Of a stretch of DNA of 64,000 bases, positions 33,709-44,762 are shown piece by piece. The position numbers were made by a program, and so were the translations under genes. The first letter of the stretch is position 1; every line of letters starts with the position of its first letter. Source of the stretch: [Scytonema hofmanni] UTEX 2349 (lineage in GTDB: Bacteria > Cyanobacteriota > Cyanobacteriia > Cyanobacteriales > Nostocaceae); contig NZ_KK073768.1 of NCBI RefSeq assembly GCF_000582685.1, forward strand, positions 209,115 to 273,114, written 5' to 3'. Below the pieces are notes generated by a model. It was given only the letters and a program-made list of their open reading frames with translations, did not search any database and had not been told where the DNA came from.

Positions 33709-33846
33709 TATAGCACTTCTCGGTTGATTGAGATACAACTAAACCTCACCCCGATAAAGCTGCGCTTTATCTCCCCTCTCCTTAGTAAGGAGAGGGGTTG
33801 GGGGTGAGGTTTTCTTCTGTACTTCATCCACATGGGAAACGCTATA
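33709..33846. repeat. MITE-like element, TATAGCACTTCTC end, with GC hairpin
   Basis: Left end TATAGCACTTCTCGG and right end GGGAAACGCTATA are related to the termini of 1517-1623. The interior is different: ACCTCACCCC, then CCCCTCTCCTTA/TAAGGAGAGGGG hairpin and GGGGGTGAGGTT. Confidence 0.65.
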
Positions 33847-33952
33847 GTACAGTACCGCATAAATAAACCACCTATTCCAGATAGCCAAAAAGACTGCCCT
33901 ATAAACTTTTTGACTTTTGACTTTTGACTTGCGATACTAGGTTTTTTGCGGG

Positions 33953-34717
33953 TTAAAATCGGGCACCGCCATCTACATCTATAACGCTACCAGTAAAATA
34001 GTCGCATTCAATAATAAAGCGCATTGCCTGCCAGATTTCATAAGGTTCAGCTATGCGACCAAGGGGTATTTGGGCTGTCATTTGGGCTAAAGCTTCTGGA
34101 GATACCCGACTGAGAATTGGGGTATTTGTCAATCCAGGTGCGATACCTGCTACCCGAAATCCAAAGGGTGCCAATTCTAAAGCCCATGTGCGTGTATCTG
34201 CATCTAGTCCTGCCTTGGAAGCACTATAATTCGACTGACCGGGATTGCCTGATCTTGTGACAGAGGAGATATTGACTATCAAACTTGAAGCAATATTTCT
34301 CTCAATTGCCGCAGCTGCAAATTCTCGTGCCATCAAAAACGCACCGGTCAAATTCACATCAATTACCCGCTTCCATTGTGCTGTCGGCAATTTCCGTAGC
34401 CAACCTTCTTCGTCGCGTGTAACTAGTAACCCATCACGGAGAATACCCGCATTATTGACTAATGTATTAATATCTTCTATCTTTTCAAAAGCTTGGGTAA
34501 TAAAATCCTTGACCGATGTTTCATTAGCTACATCTAAATGAATACCGTAAATTTTACCGGGTAGTCCCACGTTTTCTGTTTCCAGTTCTTTGAGAGAGTC
34601 TACATCCAAATCACCACCAACCACTTGAGCTCCCGCACGCGCTAATTCTAAGGTGATGCAACGTCCAATTCCACTGGCTGCTCCAGTAACTATTGCGCGA
34701 ATATTTTCTAGTTTCAT
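33953..34717 (-). CDS. Short-chain dehydrogenase/reductase
   Basis: 254 residues, classical SDR. Cofactor motif VTGAASGIGR (10-19), NNAG (88-91), catalytic S152, Y164 and K168 (NISSVTRSGNPGQSNYSASK), and PGLTNTPI after the active site. D36 and D38 after the second strand (GGDLDVD) favour NAD(H). The substrate is not deducible; relatives include 3-hydroxyacyl-CoA dehydrogenase-like SDRs. It is divergent from the AspH-type hydroxylase gene, with 271 bp between; membership in the biosynthetic locus is uncertain. Confidence 0.88.
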   Translation of the reverse strand: MKLENIRAIVTGAASGIGRCITLELARAGAQVVGGDLDVDSLKELETENVGLPGKIYGIHLDVANETSVKDFITQAFEKIEDINTLVNNAGILRDGLLVTRDEEGWLRKLPTAQWKRVIDVNLTGAFLMAREFAAAAIERNIASSLIVNISSVTRSGNPGQSNYSASKAGLDADTRTWALELAPFGFRVAGIAPGLTNTPILSRVSPEALAQMTAQIPLGRIAEPYEIWQAMRFIIECDYFTGSVIDVDGGARF

Positions 34718-34988
34718 ATTAATTTTTCAAATTTCAGGGAGTTGAGTATTGAGAATTTCTGATGATACTTGTATAAAAAAACCTCAATTCAGTGTATTTT
34801 ATGTAGTCAAACGTTCGCTCCACTACGAAAAATACATTAACATAGTATTTTATTATCTAAAAGTGAATCATTCATAGGCAAGGTAATTGTGTAACTTTTA
34901 GACTTAGGTCATACAACATGTTAAAAGCATGGTAGACTACTCAAGGTTAATTTAAAAACATCCAACTAGGACTAAGATACTGGAAAAA

Positions 34989-35564
34989 ATGTTTTTTGAA
35001 TCAAGTGATTTTGAATTTGCAACCTCTTTAGAAGCAAATTGGTTAACTATCCGCCAAGAGTTAGAGCAACTGCAACCCAAAAACTTTATTGACTGGCCAG
35101 AAAAAAATATTTACAACCAAGGATGGGAGGTCTTTGGACTGTATGCTTTTGGTCAAAAGATAGAGGAGAATTGCCGATTGTGTCCCCAAACAACTAAGTT
35201 AGTTGAAACGATACCGGGTATGATGACGGCGGGGTTTTCTTCCTTGGCTCCTGGAACTTATATTGGTCCTCATTATGGAGTGACTAAAGCAGTGTTGCGC
35301 TGTCATTTGGGCGTGATTGTACCCGATGAATGTGCTATCAGAGTAGACAAAGAAACCAGAAGTTGGCAAAAAGGTAAATGCTTAATTTTTGATGATACAT
35401 TTGAGCATGAAGCCTGGAATAAATCTGATCAAACGAGAATTGTTTTACTCATAGATTTTCAGCGACCTGCATCAACTATAACAGAACCATTAGCCGGCAA
35501 TCAAGCCATTGATGAAGAGTATTGGTTAAAGATTTTGTCTCAGACTGAAAACACCTCCAAGTAA
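34989..35564 (+). CDS. Aspartyl/asparaginyl beta-hydroxylase-type oxygenase
   Basis: 191 residues of the AspH family: Fe(II)/2-oxoglutarate oxygenases that hydroxylate beta carbons of amino-acid residues. Iron ligands are H95 (IGPHYGVTKAVLRCHLG) and H140 (FDDTFEHEAWN); as in known AspH enzymes the third, acidic ligand is a glycine here. R150 (KSDQTRIVLLIDF) would bind 2-oxoglutarate. Its stop is 18 bp before the first NRPS gene, so it is the first gene of that operon and probably hydroxylates a residue of the nonribosomal peptide or its precursor. Which residue is unknown. Confidence 0.88.
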   Translation: MFFESSDFEFATSLEANWLTIRQELEQLQPKNFIDWPEKNIYNQGWEVFGLYAFGQKIEENCRLCPQTTKLVETIPGMMTAGFSSLAPGTYIGPHYGVTKAVLRCHLGVIVPDECAIRVDKETRSWQKGKCLIFDDTFEHEAWNKSDQTRIVLLIDFQRPASTITEPLAGNQAIDEEYWLKILSQTENTSK

Positions 35565-35582
35565 TAACATCAACTGTAAATT

Positions 35583-38500
35583 ATGGAAGTTTATGTATTG
35601 CCTCTGTCTTTGGCGCAAAGGCAGATATGGTATCAGGAAATCTTAAATCCTGGTAACATTGCTTACAATATTCCTATTGCCTTGCATTTGGTGGGTAATC
35701 TTGACCAAGTAGCTTTAGAAAAATCCTGCCGTCAAATTATTCACCGTCATGAAATTCTGAGGACGACGTTTGCTGTAGAAGATGGGGAACCTGTTCAACT
35801 TATCCACACAGAACAGGAATTTGAGTTAGAGCAGAAGATATTAGAATTACCTTTAGATGCAGCAGATAGTATTAGACAAATCTTAGAGACAGAAGCGCAA
35901 CTTCCCTTCAACCTCGTCACTGGACCATTGATGAGAGCGGTTTTGTATGAGATATCCAACCAAGAACATATTCTGTTAATTAATCTGCATCATATTATTA
36001 GTGATGGCTGGTCTTTGGGTATATTTGTTCAAGAACTGACTGAATTTTATAGTGCCTTTATTGAAGGCAAAAAAGTTTCTTTACCAGAACTGCCAATTCA
36101 ATATGGAGATTATGCTGAATGGCAAGTAAGCTGGTTACAAACAGAGACTATTCAACAACAATTAGCTGATTGGGAAAACACCCTATTAGCACCTTTACCG
36201 ATTCTAGATTTGCCTCTAGACAAATTACGTCCAGCATCCCAAACTTTCAATGGTGCTGTGCTGCGTGAACCTCTGCCAGTATCCCTCACCGCTGGGGTGG
36301 AATCATTGGCTTCATCAGAAGGTGCTACCTTTTTCATGGTGGCATTAGCAGTTTATCAAGTTTTACTATTTCGTTATTCTGGTCAAACTGATATCATCGT
36401 TGGTAGTGCGATCGCTAATCGTCAACGTAGTGAAATTTCTCATCTCATCGGTTGTTTTATTAACAGTTTACCTTTACGTGGCGACCTCTCTGGTCAGCCT
36501 ACATTTAGAGAATTTCTCCAACGGATATCTAAAACTTGTATAGCAGCTTACGCCCTTCAAGATGTTCCCTTAGAACTTTTAGTAGATAAACTGCAAATCA
36601 AACGCGATCCTAGTCGTTCGCCGATTTTTCAAACCCTGTTTGCCCTACAAAATGCACCCATCGGCGAAATTAAGTTACCAGGACTCACTGCTACACCTAT
36701 ATATATAGATAATGGCGGCGCTAAATTCGACCTCAGTCTAATGTTAGAACCATCTGGCGCAGGATGGCAAGTTGCACTGGAATATAATACTGACTTGTTC
36801 ACCACAGAAACAGCCCAGAGGTTATTAACGCATTATCAACAACTGTTAATTAGCATTGTTAGTCAGCCGGATGTTGGCATTAACACTTTACCGATGTTAA
36901 CGGCATACGAACGCAAAGAACTTTTAACTTTAGGTTCTAGTAGACTAACTACTGAATGGGAACCGACAAACTTAGTAGAACTCTTTATTAATAGCGCCCG
37001 TAAACACCCCGATAAAATTGCTGTCAGCACCGCTGAACAAAAATTAACCTATCAGGAACTAGACCAACACTCCAACCAATTAGCTTATATTTTACAACAA
37101 AAAGGAGTTGGGAGAGAAACAAGAGTTGGGATTTTTCAAGAACGAAATGCGGCGTTAGTAATTTCGTTACTAGCAGTTTTGAAAGCAGGTGGTACTTATG
37201 TACCCTTAGACCCCCAATATCCCCCAGAACGACTAAGTTTTATCGCCGAAGATAGTGGTATTACCCTACTATTAACCGCAGAGAATTTACTCTCCAATCT
37301 ACCGGTAAAGGTTCCGGAAATCTTGGTCATTGACAGGATAGAATTTACCGCAGATTTCACCTTCACTGCGGAAATTCTCCCCCAGCAAGCAGCTTATATT
37401 ATTTACACCAGTGGTTCCACCGGACAACCAAAAGGTTGTTTAGTGACGCACAACAATGTAGTCAGACTGATGCGGAATACAGAAGCGTGGTTTGACTTTA
37501 ACGAAAGTGATGTTTGGACACTATTTCACTCCTTCGCTTTTGACTTTTCTGTGTGGGAAATGTGGGGAGCCTTATTATATGGAGGAAAGCTAGTTGTAGT
37601 TCCATATTTAGAAAGTCGTTCTCCCGAAGCTTTTCGCAGACTGCTACAACAAGAAGGCGTCACCATCCTCAATCAAACTCCATCTGCCTTTCGTCAACTT
37701 ATACGCGCTGACCAAGAATTTGCAGACAAATTAAGCTTACGAGCAATTATTTTTGGTGGGGAAGCATTAGAATTACAAAGCCTCAAACCTTGGATAGAAC
37801 GATATGGGGACAACTATCCGCGTTTGATTAATATGTATGGGATTACAGAAACCACCGTACACGTTACCTATCGTCCAATCCTCAAAGAAGATATTTTCCA
37901 AAATCGCGGTAGCGTCATTGGTGTACAGATTCCCGACTTATCTATATATATACTAGATGATGCCCTAGAACCTTCACCTCTGGGCGTTTCCGGAGAAATC
38001 TATGTGGGTGGTATGGGTGTCTCTAGAGGATATCTCAATCGTCCGACACTCACCGCACAAAGGTTTATTCCCAACCCCTACAGCCAACAACCAGGTGCTA
38101 GACTGTATCGCACGGGAGATTTAGCACGACGTTTGACTAATGGTGATATTGAATATCTCGGACGTCGTGATTTACAAGTAAAAGTACGTGGTTTTCGGAT
38201 TGAATTAGGGGAAATTGAAGCAGCTTTAGCCGCACTCCCACAAGTAGCAGAAACCACAGTTATCGTTTACTCAGAAACTCCAGAAGATAAACGTTTGGTA
38301 GCTTATATAGTACCCAGCGGACAGATTGATAGAAATCAATTGCGGACAGAACTAAAAGAGCGATTGCCTGATTATATGATCCCGGCGGCTTTTATATTTC
38401 TTGATGCCATGCCCTTGACTGCCCAAGGTAAGATTAACCGCAAAGCCTTACCAATTCCAGATTGGAATCAAGCTGCTGCTAAACGCAGTTTTACAGCGCC

Positions 38501-41500
38501 AAAAACTGATGCAGAAAAGGTAATTTGTCACGTTTGGGAGAAAGTTTTAGGTTTAGATTCTATCGGAATTGAAGATAATTTCTTCGATTTAGGTGGCGAT
38601 TCCATTTTAGCATTAAAAGTCGTCACAGAAATGCGTCGCCAAGGGTGGTTATTAACGCCTAAAGAAATCTTTCAAGAACAAACAGTTCAGCGGCTGGGTG
38701 CGGTAGCCAAAATGATGTATGCTCCAGAAATAGCCGCCACCACAGCCATAGGTGAAGTTCTCTTCAGTCCCATTCAAAAATGGTTTTTTGACCTGAATAT
38801 TCCCAATGTTCATCATTGGAATCAAGCTTTACTTTTAGAAGTCCATAAATCATTAATACCAGCAACAGTCGCTTCAGCAATCCAAGTGATTTCCTCTCAT
38901 CACGATAGTTTTCGGTTAAGATTTGAAAAAGAGAAAGAAGTTTGGCGACAGTTTTATACAGAAAACAGTGCTACTTTTTCTTGGGAAATAATTGATTTAG
39001 CATTCTTCACTGAATTAGAACAAAATGCTGCTATGCAGTCAGCTTGCGATCGCTTGCAAAAATCATTAAATTTGCATAACGGACCCCTGGCTGGTGCGAT
39101 GTGGTTTAATTTAGGAGAAAATCGTCAGCCTCGACTTTTAATAGTTATCCATCACTTGATTATTGATGGGGTTTCTTGGCGGATTTTATTGCAAGATTTA
39201 GTGGAAGTAATTAGTGGTAATGAACTTTCACCGCGAACTTCATCTTTTCAACAGTGGAGTCAATTTCTACACACGTTTGCTACCTCCACCAAAATGCAAG
39301 CCGAAACACAATTTTGGCTTGATACTGTCAAAGGAGAAACAGCTAAATTACCCCTTGATTTCCCCAACTCTTTGACAGAGAACTTAGAAGCATCAGTTAA
39401 AAAAGTTTCTCTGCAATTAACCAAAGAACAAACGCACCGATTTCTCACTCAAGCGAATAAAGCTTATCGCACTCAACCCCAAGAATTATTACTCGCAGCT
39501 TTGGGTAAAACCTTGAGCCAGATTACCCAAAATTCCACCCTACAAATTATGATGGAAGGACACGGTAGGGAAGAATTATCTTCAGAATTAGATATCACTC
39601 GGACTCTGGGTTGGTTCACTACACTTTATCCTCTGCGTTTGGAATTAAACCAGGATAATTGCAATAATTTAATTAAAACTGTTAAAGAACAATTCCGTTC
39701 GGTTCCGCAACGCGGTTTTGGCTATGGCTTGTTAAAATATATTAACCAAGAGACATTGCCAACAACAGGGCAAATCAGCTTTAATTATCTTGGTCAAGTG
39801 CGAAATGAAAGCGGTAAAAACAAGTTATTCCGCTTATTAAATGAAGATATAGAACCCACACGCGATCCCGAAGGCTTACGCCCACATATCATTGATATTA
39901 ATGGCATTGTTGTCGAAGGAGAATTGCGCGTTGATTGGTTGTATAGTTGCAACTTACACCAAGAAGAAACAATTACTCAATGGGCTGATAATTTTCATAA
40001 AAACCTGATAGAAATACTCAGCCATTGTTGTGAAGTTGGTGTGGGTGGATATACACCATCAGATTTTCCCTTAGCGCGAATTTCCCAAGGTGATTTAGAT
40101 ACTCTGCAAGCAAGATTTCCGAATTTAGAAGATATATATCCCCTTTCCCCCTTGCAGGAAGGAATGTTATTTCACACAATTTATAACCCAGAAGAAGGGA
40201 TTTATTTTGAACAAGTAACAGGTAAAATTAGCGGTAAATTTGATGTCGATAATTTTAACTTTGCTTGGCAAAGGATTGTGGAAAGACATCCAATTCTTCG
40301 CAGTGCTTTTATTTGGGATAACCAAGACCAGCCACTGCAAATTGTCAACAAAAATGTTGATTTTTCTATTTTACAACAAGATTGGCGCAATTTATCAACG
40401 ACACAACAAAAAGATGAATTGCAGCAATATTTAATTAGCGATCGCCAAACCGGATTTATCCTGAATCAGCCTACCTTAATGCGGTTTACTGTAATCCGCT
40501 TAGATGATTCTACCTGGCAATGGATTTGGAGTCATCATCATATCATTCTTGATGGTTGGTCACTACCAGTCATCTTTAAAGAAGTACTGACTGTTTATCA
40601 ATCAACCTGTCAACAAGTTCCCCATTCCCTACCACCAGTTCCCCCTTATCGCCATTATATTCAGTGGTTAGAAGAGCGAAATCGTCAACAAGCCAAGGAA
40701 TTTTGGCGCTCAACATTGGCGGAAATTTCTACATCAACTCGGCTATCTTGGCAATTAGAAACAACAGAAATAGTCACGAATTTACCTGCTTATGCAGAAA
40801 CAGAATTACGCCTAAATCAAGCCGAATTTGCCCAATTGCAAAAAATGGCAAAAACCCAGCGAATCACATTAAATACTATTGCTCAAGGTGCTTGGGCATT
40901 GTGTTTACAAAAACACGGTGCTGGGGAAGATGTAGTATTTGGCGTTACTGTTTCCGGACGACCGACGGAACTTGCAGAAGTTGAAAATATGGTAGGGTTA
41001 TTTATCAACACTCTACCCATGCGAGTTCGTCTCAATCCGGCTGTTAGCGTTGCGACTTGGCTAGGAAATATTCAACAGCATCATGTACAGATGCGGGAAT
41101 ATGAATATAGCAAACTCACAGATATTCAAAAAGAGATTCCCTTAGCTGCGGGTGAATCTTTATTTGAGAGTATTTTAGTCTTTGAAAATTATCCTGCTGA
41201 TCAAAGTTTAAAAGAGCAGCGTCAAAATTTTCAAGTTGATGACATCCAGTTTTATGAAAGAACTAATTACCCTTTGACAGTAGGTGTAATTCCCGATAGC
41301 GGACTGTTGTTAAAACTCAACTACCAGACAAAATTTTTGTCAGCCACAGCCGCAAACATATTGCTAGAACGCCTGGGAAATATTATGGTAAACCTGGCAC
41401 AACACCCCGATGAGGTGTTAGGAGAAATTCCAGGTTTATCAGCACAAGAGCGCGATCGCAAAGCTAATGTTATAACTTGGGGAGACTTCCGCACGGCACA

Positions 41501-44500
41501 CCAGTTATTTGAAGCCGAGGCAGATTTACATCCGAATGCAGTGGCGTTAGTTTGTGACGATAAGGCAATTACCTATGGTGAATTAGAACAACGAGCGAAT
41601 CAATTAGCCGCCATTTTAATCTTGGCAGGTATCAGCTATGAGTCGATTGTCGGCTTATATTTCGACCCTTCAATTAACTATATTATTGCTCTGTTAGCGG
41701 TGTTAAAAGCAGGTGCTGCCTTTCTCCCCCTAGATCGCAGTTATCCCGAAGCGCGGCTGCAATTCATGGTGGAAAATAGCCAAACTGCTTTGATTATCAG
41801 CGCAGAAACCCCGCCACCTGGATTATTTCCAGATGAAGTCAAAGTTATATTGCTAGAAAATGAGGGACAATCACCCATACATGGCGCTAGTCGTCCTAAC
41901 TTAGGAGTCAGAGCAGAAAATCTCGCCTACATTATATATACATCTGGTTCCACAGGTAAACCAAAAGGCGTTCTCGTCACCCATGCAGGGATACAAAATC
42001 TAGTACGCTCTCAAACTCAGAGTTTTGGTGTCACAGCCGAGAGTCGCATTTATCAATTTGCTTCTCTGAATTTTGATGCTGCTATTTCTGAGATATTTAT
42101 GGCTTTGGGTAGCGGTGCCACCCTATATCTGCAACGGCAGTTCCTCTTGGGGGAAACCCCCAAGACCGGACTGCCTCAACAAACAGCAAATCGGACTCCA
42201 TCGGCTGCACTGTGGGAAAAATTAACCGCTTGGAAAATCACCCATATCACCCTTCCCCCCTCCCTGGTAGCCGCCATTGAACCTGCAAATTTACCGCAAT
42301 TGCAAACCTTGATTATGGCTGGGGAAGCAGCTTCTGGGGATTTATTCCGGCGTTGGGGTGGAGAAAAACGCTCCTGTTTTAACGCCTACGGACCCACAGA
42401 AGCGACAGTGTGTGCCAGTTTAATAAATTGTTCCCACTTACTCGGTGAACCAAGTATTGGCAGAGCGATCGCCAATGTAGAAATATATCTGCTAGACTCA
42501 TTTTTGCAACCAGTAGTCCCTGGTGTCACCGGAGAAATTTATATTGGGGGTATCAGTTTAGCACGGGGTTACTTACATCGCCCCGATTTAACAGCCGCCG
42601 CATTTATTCCCCATCCCTTTTCTTTAGAACCTGGGGCGAGACTTTACAAAACAGGCGATCGCGGTGTTTATGATTTACAAGGAAACATCCGCTTTGTCGG
42701 ACGAAAAGATGCCCAAGTCAAACTTAACGGATATCGCATTGAATTAGGAGAAATCGAAGCCGCTTTAACTAAACATTCAGCGGTAGACAGTGCAGTAGTC
42801 ATGGTACGCCAAGACTTACCAGGGCGCAAACGACTAATAGCTTACGCCTTGATCCCCAAAGAAAACCCACCTACTACCAAGGAATTACGGGATTATTTAA
42901 CAGAGGTACTACCAGCTTATATGGTTCCTAGTGGCGTGGTGTTAGTCACAGAATGGACTCTCACCCCCAACGGCAAAATTGACCGCCAAGCCCTACCAGC
43001 ACCCGAATTACTAACCACCCCGTCCATCCCAAAAACCCAAACAGAAGAGATATTTGCCCAAATCTGGATAGAAGTTCTCGGACTAGAAACCGTCAATCCC
43101 CAAGATAATTTCTTCGAGTTAGGGGGAGACTCAATAATTAGCTTGCAAATAGTATCTCGCGCCCGTGCGCTTGGCTGGGAGATTAACCCCAAAGATATTT
43201 TTGAAGCTCAAACTCTGTCCCGACTAGCAGCAAGGGCTAAACCATTAAGCCAACAAGTGGAAGTTATCGAACCGTTAACTGGGCTGGTTCCTCTGTCCCC
43301 CATTCAACATTGGTTTTTTGCCCAAAATTTGCCCCATCCCCACCACTGGAACCAAGCAGTAGCCTTGAGTATTGATGAACCCTTAAAAATAGATGCGTTA
43401 GTGATGGCATTAGATGCTATAATCTGGCATCATGATGTATTACGCTTGATATTCTCTCAAAATCAGGGAAAATGGGAGCAATTTTACTCTGGGGCGGCTG
43501 TAAGTCCACCTTTGCGGAGCGCAGACTTTAGCAACTATCCGCCCCAAACACAGCAAGATGCTCTCATAGCATTGGTGGAAGCTGAACATGGGAGTTTCCA
43601 GTTAGAGCGATCGCCTCTGCTACGGGTGCTATACGCCACGAACCTCAGTGAATATGGCAACGTCCTGATACTCTTCGGACATCATTTAGTGGTAGACGGA
43701 GTATCTTGGCGCATTCTACTGGCAGATTTAAACCAAGCTTATCAACAAGCTATAGATAAACAACCCATTTCTCTACTTCCCAAAACATCCTCCTATCGAC
43801 AGTGGACTACATCTTTGCAAAACCAGGCTGCCTCGACTGAAATCATCAAAGATATCCCATTTTGGCAAAACATGCTCTCAACTTCTGTAGCGACATTACC
43901 GGTTGATTATCCAGTCATCCCTAATCACAACACAGTAGACAGCACAGCTATAATATCTTGCCAATTAACCCCAGAAGAAACAAATCTTCTACTCAAACAA
44001 GCAACCACAACCTATCATGCTAGCGTCCAAGAAATCATGCTAGCAGCATTAGTGAAATCCCTCACCGATGCTTACAAAGCTGATACTTGGCTGATCGATT
44101 TAGAAGGACATGGGAGAGAAGAACTTATTGATAAATTGGATCTTTCCAGAACAGTAGGCTGGTTTACTTCCCTGTATCCAATTTTGCTCAAACAACCTAC
44201 CGCTAATGCAGAGCAAAATTTGTTAATTAAAGAAATTAAAACCCAACTCAGAGCCATTCCCCATCATGGAATTAGCTTTGGCTTGTTGCGTTATCTCAGT
44301 CAAGAGCCAACCTTAACCAAGGTACAAAAACCCGCCATCAGTTTCAATTATCTCGGACAGACGGACAGCGTAGCCAAAAGCGATCGCCGATTCAACATTA
44401 GTAATGCTCCCACAGGAACCGGACTATTTGCCAAACAACAACGTCCCCACCTCTTAGCAATTAATGCTCGCGTCCAAAACGAATATCTCCAAATAGATTG

Positions 44501-44687
44501 GTCTTACAGCCAGCATATACATCATCAGCAAACCATCAATCAACTAGCAGAAATTTATGAGAAAAACCTGCGTTCATACCTAACAAATTCAACATCTACC
44601 AACGCCGCATTTTATAGCGCCACCGACTTTCACCTAGTTGATTTATCAGAAACAGAACTCGATGCTATTTTAGACGACTTAGAATAA
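35583..44687 (+). CDS. NRPS, two modules: C-A-PCP-E-C-A-PCP-E (Thr, Tyr)
   Basis: 3034 residues. C1 ~5-440 (HHIISDGWS, 136-144); A1 ~465-955; PCP1 with pantetheine Ser1007 (LGGDSI); E1 ~1060-1480 (HHLIIDG from 1190); C2 ~1510-1950 (HHHIILDGWS from 1651); A2 ~1970-2475; PCP2 with Ser2517; E2 ~2570-2990. Aligned by eye to GrsA, the A1 pocket is DFWNIGMVH(K), the standard Thr code; A2 is DASTIAAVC(K), one residue from a known Tyr code. Both E domains imply D-residues: D-Thr then D-Tyr. Because C1 is a complete C domain, an upstream acyl or peptidyl donor is expected, but none is in the window. The C-terminal tail (VDLSETELDAILDDLE) is a donor docking helix for the next protein. All core motifs look intact. 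Confidence 0.95.
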   Translation: MEVYVLPLSLAQRQIWYQEILNPGNIAYNIPIALHLVGNLDQVALEKSCRQIIHRHEILRTTFAVEDGEPVQLIHTEQEFELEQKILELPLDAADSIRQILETEAQLPFNLVTGPLMRAVLYEISNQEHILLINLHHIISDGWSLGIFVQELTEFYSAFIEGKKVSLPELPIQYGDYAEWQVSWLQTETIQQQLADWENTLLAPLPILDLPLDKLRPASQTFNGAVLREPLPVSLTAGVESLASSEGATFFMVALAVYQVLLFRYSGQTDIIVGSAIANRQRSEISHLIGCFINSLPLRGDLSGQPTFREFLQRISKTCIAAYALQDVPLELLVDKLQIKRDPSRSPIFQTLFALQNAPIGEIKLPGLTATPIYIDNGGAKFDLSLMLEPSGAGWQVALEYNTDLFTTETAQRLLTHYQQLLISIVSQPDVGINTLPMLTAYERKELLTLGSSRLTTEWEPTNLVELFINSARKHPDKIAVSTAEQKLTYQELDQHSNQLAYILQQKGVGRETRVGIFQERNAALVISLLAVLKAGGTYVPLDPQYPPERLSFIAEDSGITLLLTAENLLSNLPVKVPEILVIDRIEFTADFTFTAEILPQQAAYIIYTSGSTGQPKGCLVTHNNVVRLMRNTEAWFDFNESDVWTLFHSFAFDFSVWEMWGALLYGGKLVVVPYLESRSPEAFRRLLQQEGVTILNQTPSAFRQLIRADQEFADKLSLRAIIFGGEALELQSLKPWIERYGDNYPRLINMYGITETTVHVTYRPILKEDIFQNRGSVIGVQIPDLSIYILDDALEPSPLGVSGEIYVGGMGVSRGYLNRPTLTAQRFIPNPYSQQPGARLYRTGDLARRLTNGDIEYLGRRDLQVKVRGFRIELGEIEAALAALPQVAETTVIVYSETPEDKRLVAYIVPSGQIDRNQLRTELKERLPDYMIPAAFIFLDAMPLTAQGKINRKALPIPDWNQAAAKRSFTAPKTDAEKVICHVWEKVLGLDSIGIEDNFFDLGGDSILALKVVTEMRRQGWLLTPKEIFQEQTVQRLGAVAKMMYAPEIAATTAIGEVLFSPIQKWFFDLNIPNVHHWNQALLLEVHKSLIPATVASAIQVISSHHDSFRLRFEKEKEVWRQFYTENSATFSWEIIDLAFFTELEQNAAMQSACDRLQKSLNLHNGPLAGAMWFNLGENRQPRLLIVIHHLIIDGVSWRILLQDLVEVISGNELSPRTSSFQQWSQFLHTFATSTKMQAETQFWLDTVKGETAKLPLDFPNSLTENLEASVKKVSLQLTKEQTHRFLTQANKAYRTQPQELLLAALGKTLSQITQNSTLQIMMEGHGREELSSELDITRTLGWFTTLYPLRLELNQDNCNNLIKTVKEQFRSVPQRGFGYGLLKYINQETLPTTGQISFNYLGQVRNESGKNKLFRLLNEDIEPTRDPEGLRPHIIDINGIVVEGELRVDWLYSCNLHQEETITQWADNFHKNLIEILSHCCEVGVGGYTPSDFPLARISQGDLDTLQARFPNLEDIYPLSPLQEGMLFHTIYNPEEGIYFEQVTGKISGKFDVDNFNFAWQRIVERHPILRSAFIWDNQDQPLQIVNKNVDFSILQQDWRNLSTTQQKDELQQYLISDRQTGFILNQPTLMRFTVIRLDDSTWQWIWSHHHIILDGWSLPVIFKEVLTVYQSTCQQVPHSLPPVPPYRHYIQWLEERNRQQAKEFWRSTLAEISTSTRLSWQLETTEIVTNLPAYAETELRLNQAEFAQLQKMAKTQRITLNTIAQGAWALCLQKHGAGEDVVFGVTVSGRPTELAEVENMVGLFINTLPMRVRLNPAVSVATWLGNIQQHHVQMREYEYSKLTDIQKEIPLAAGESLFESILVFENYPADQSLKEQRQNFQVDDIQFYERTNYPLTVGVIPDSGLLLKLNYQTKFLSATAANILLERLGNIMVNLAQHPDEVLGEIPGLSAQERDRKANVITWGDFRTAHQLFEAEADLHPNAVALVCDDKAITYGELEQRANQLAAILILAGISYESIVGLYFDPSINYIIALLAVLKAGAAFLPLDRSYPEARLQFMVENSQTALIISAETPPPGLFPDEVKVILLENEGQSPIHGASRPNLGVRAENLAYIIYTSGSTGKPKGVLVTHAGIQNLVRSQTQSFGVTAESRIYQFASLNFDAAISEIFMALGSGATLYLQRQFLLGETPKTGLPQQTANRTPSAALWEKLTAWKITHITLPPSLVAAIEPANLPQLQTLIMAGEAASGDLFRRWGGEKRSCFNAYGPTEATVCASLINCSHLLGEPSIGRAIANVEIYLLDSFLQPVVPGVTGEIYIGGISLARGYLHRPDLTAAAFIPHPFSLEPGARLYKTGDRGVYDLQGNIRFVGRKDAQVKLNGYRIELGEIEAALTKHSAVDSAVVMVRQDLPGRKRLIAYALIPKENPPTTKELRDYLTEVLPAYMVPSGVVLVTEWTLTPNGKIDRQALPAPELLTTPSIPKTQTEEIFAQIWIEVLGLETVNPQDNFFELGGDSIISLQIVSRARALGWEINPKDIFEAQTLSRLAARAKPLSQQVEVIEPLTGLVPLSPIQHWFFAQNLPHPHHWNQAVALSIDEPLKIDALVMALDAIIWHHDVLRLIFSQNQGKWEQFYSGAAVSPPLRSADFSNYPPQTQQDALIALVEAEHGSFQLERSPLLRVLYATNLSEYGNVLILFGHHLVVDGVSWRILLADLNQAYQQAIDKQPISLLPKTSSYRQWTTSLQNQAASTEIIKDIPFWQNMLSTSVATLPVDYPVIPNHNTVDSTAIISCQLTPEETNLLLKQATTTYHASVQEIMLAALVKSLTDAYKADTWLIDLEGHGREELIDKLDLSRTVGWFTSLYPILLKQPTANAEQNLLIKEIKTQLRAIPHHGISFGLLRYLSQEPTLTKVQKPAISFNYLGQTDSVAKSDRRFNISNAPTGTGLFAKQQRPHLLAINARVQNEYLQIDWSYSQHIHHQQTINQLAEIYEKNLRSYLTNSTSTNAAFYSATDFHLVDLSETELDAILDDLE

Positions 44688-44762
44688 TTTTCTCTTCCTT
44701 CGTGTCCTTCTCCTACGGAGACGCCAAGGGCGAAAGCGGTTCGTAAAAAAAAGGATAAATAT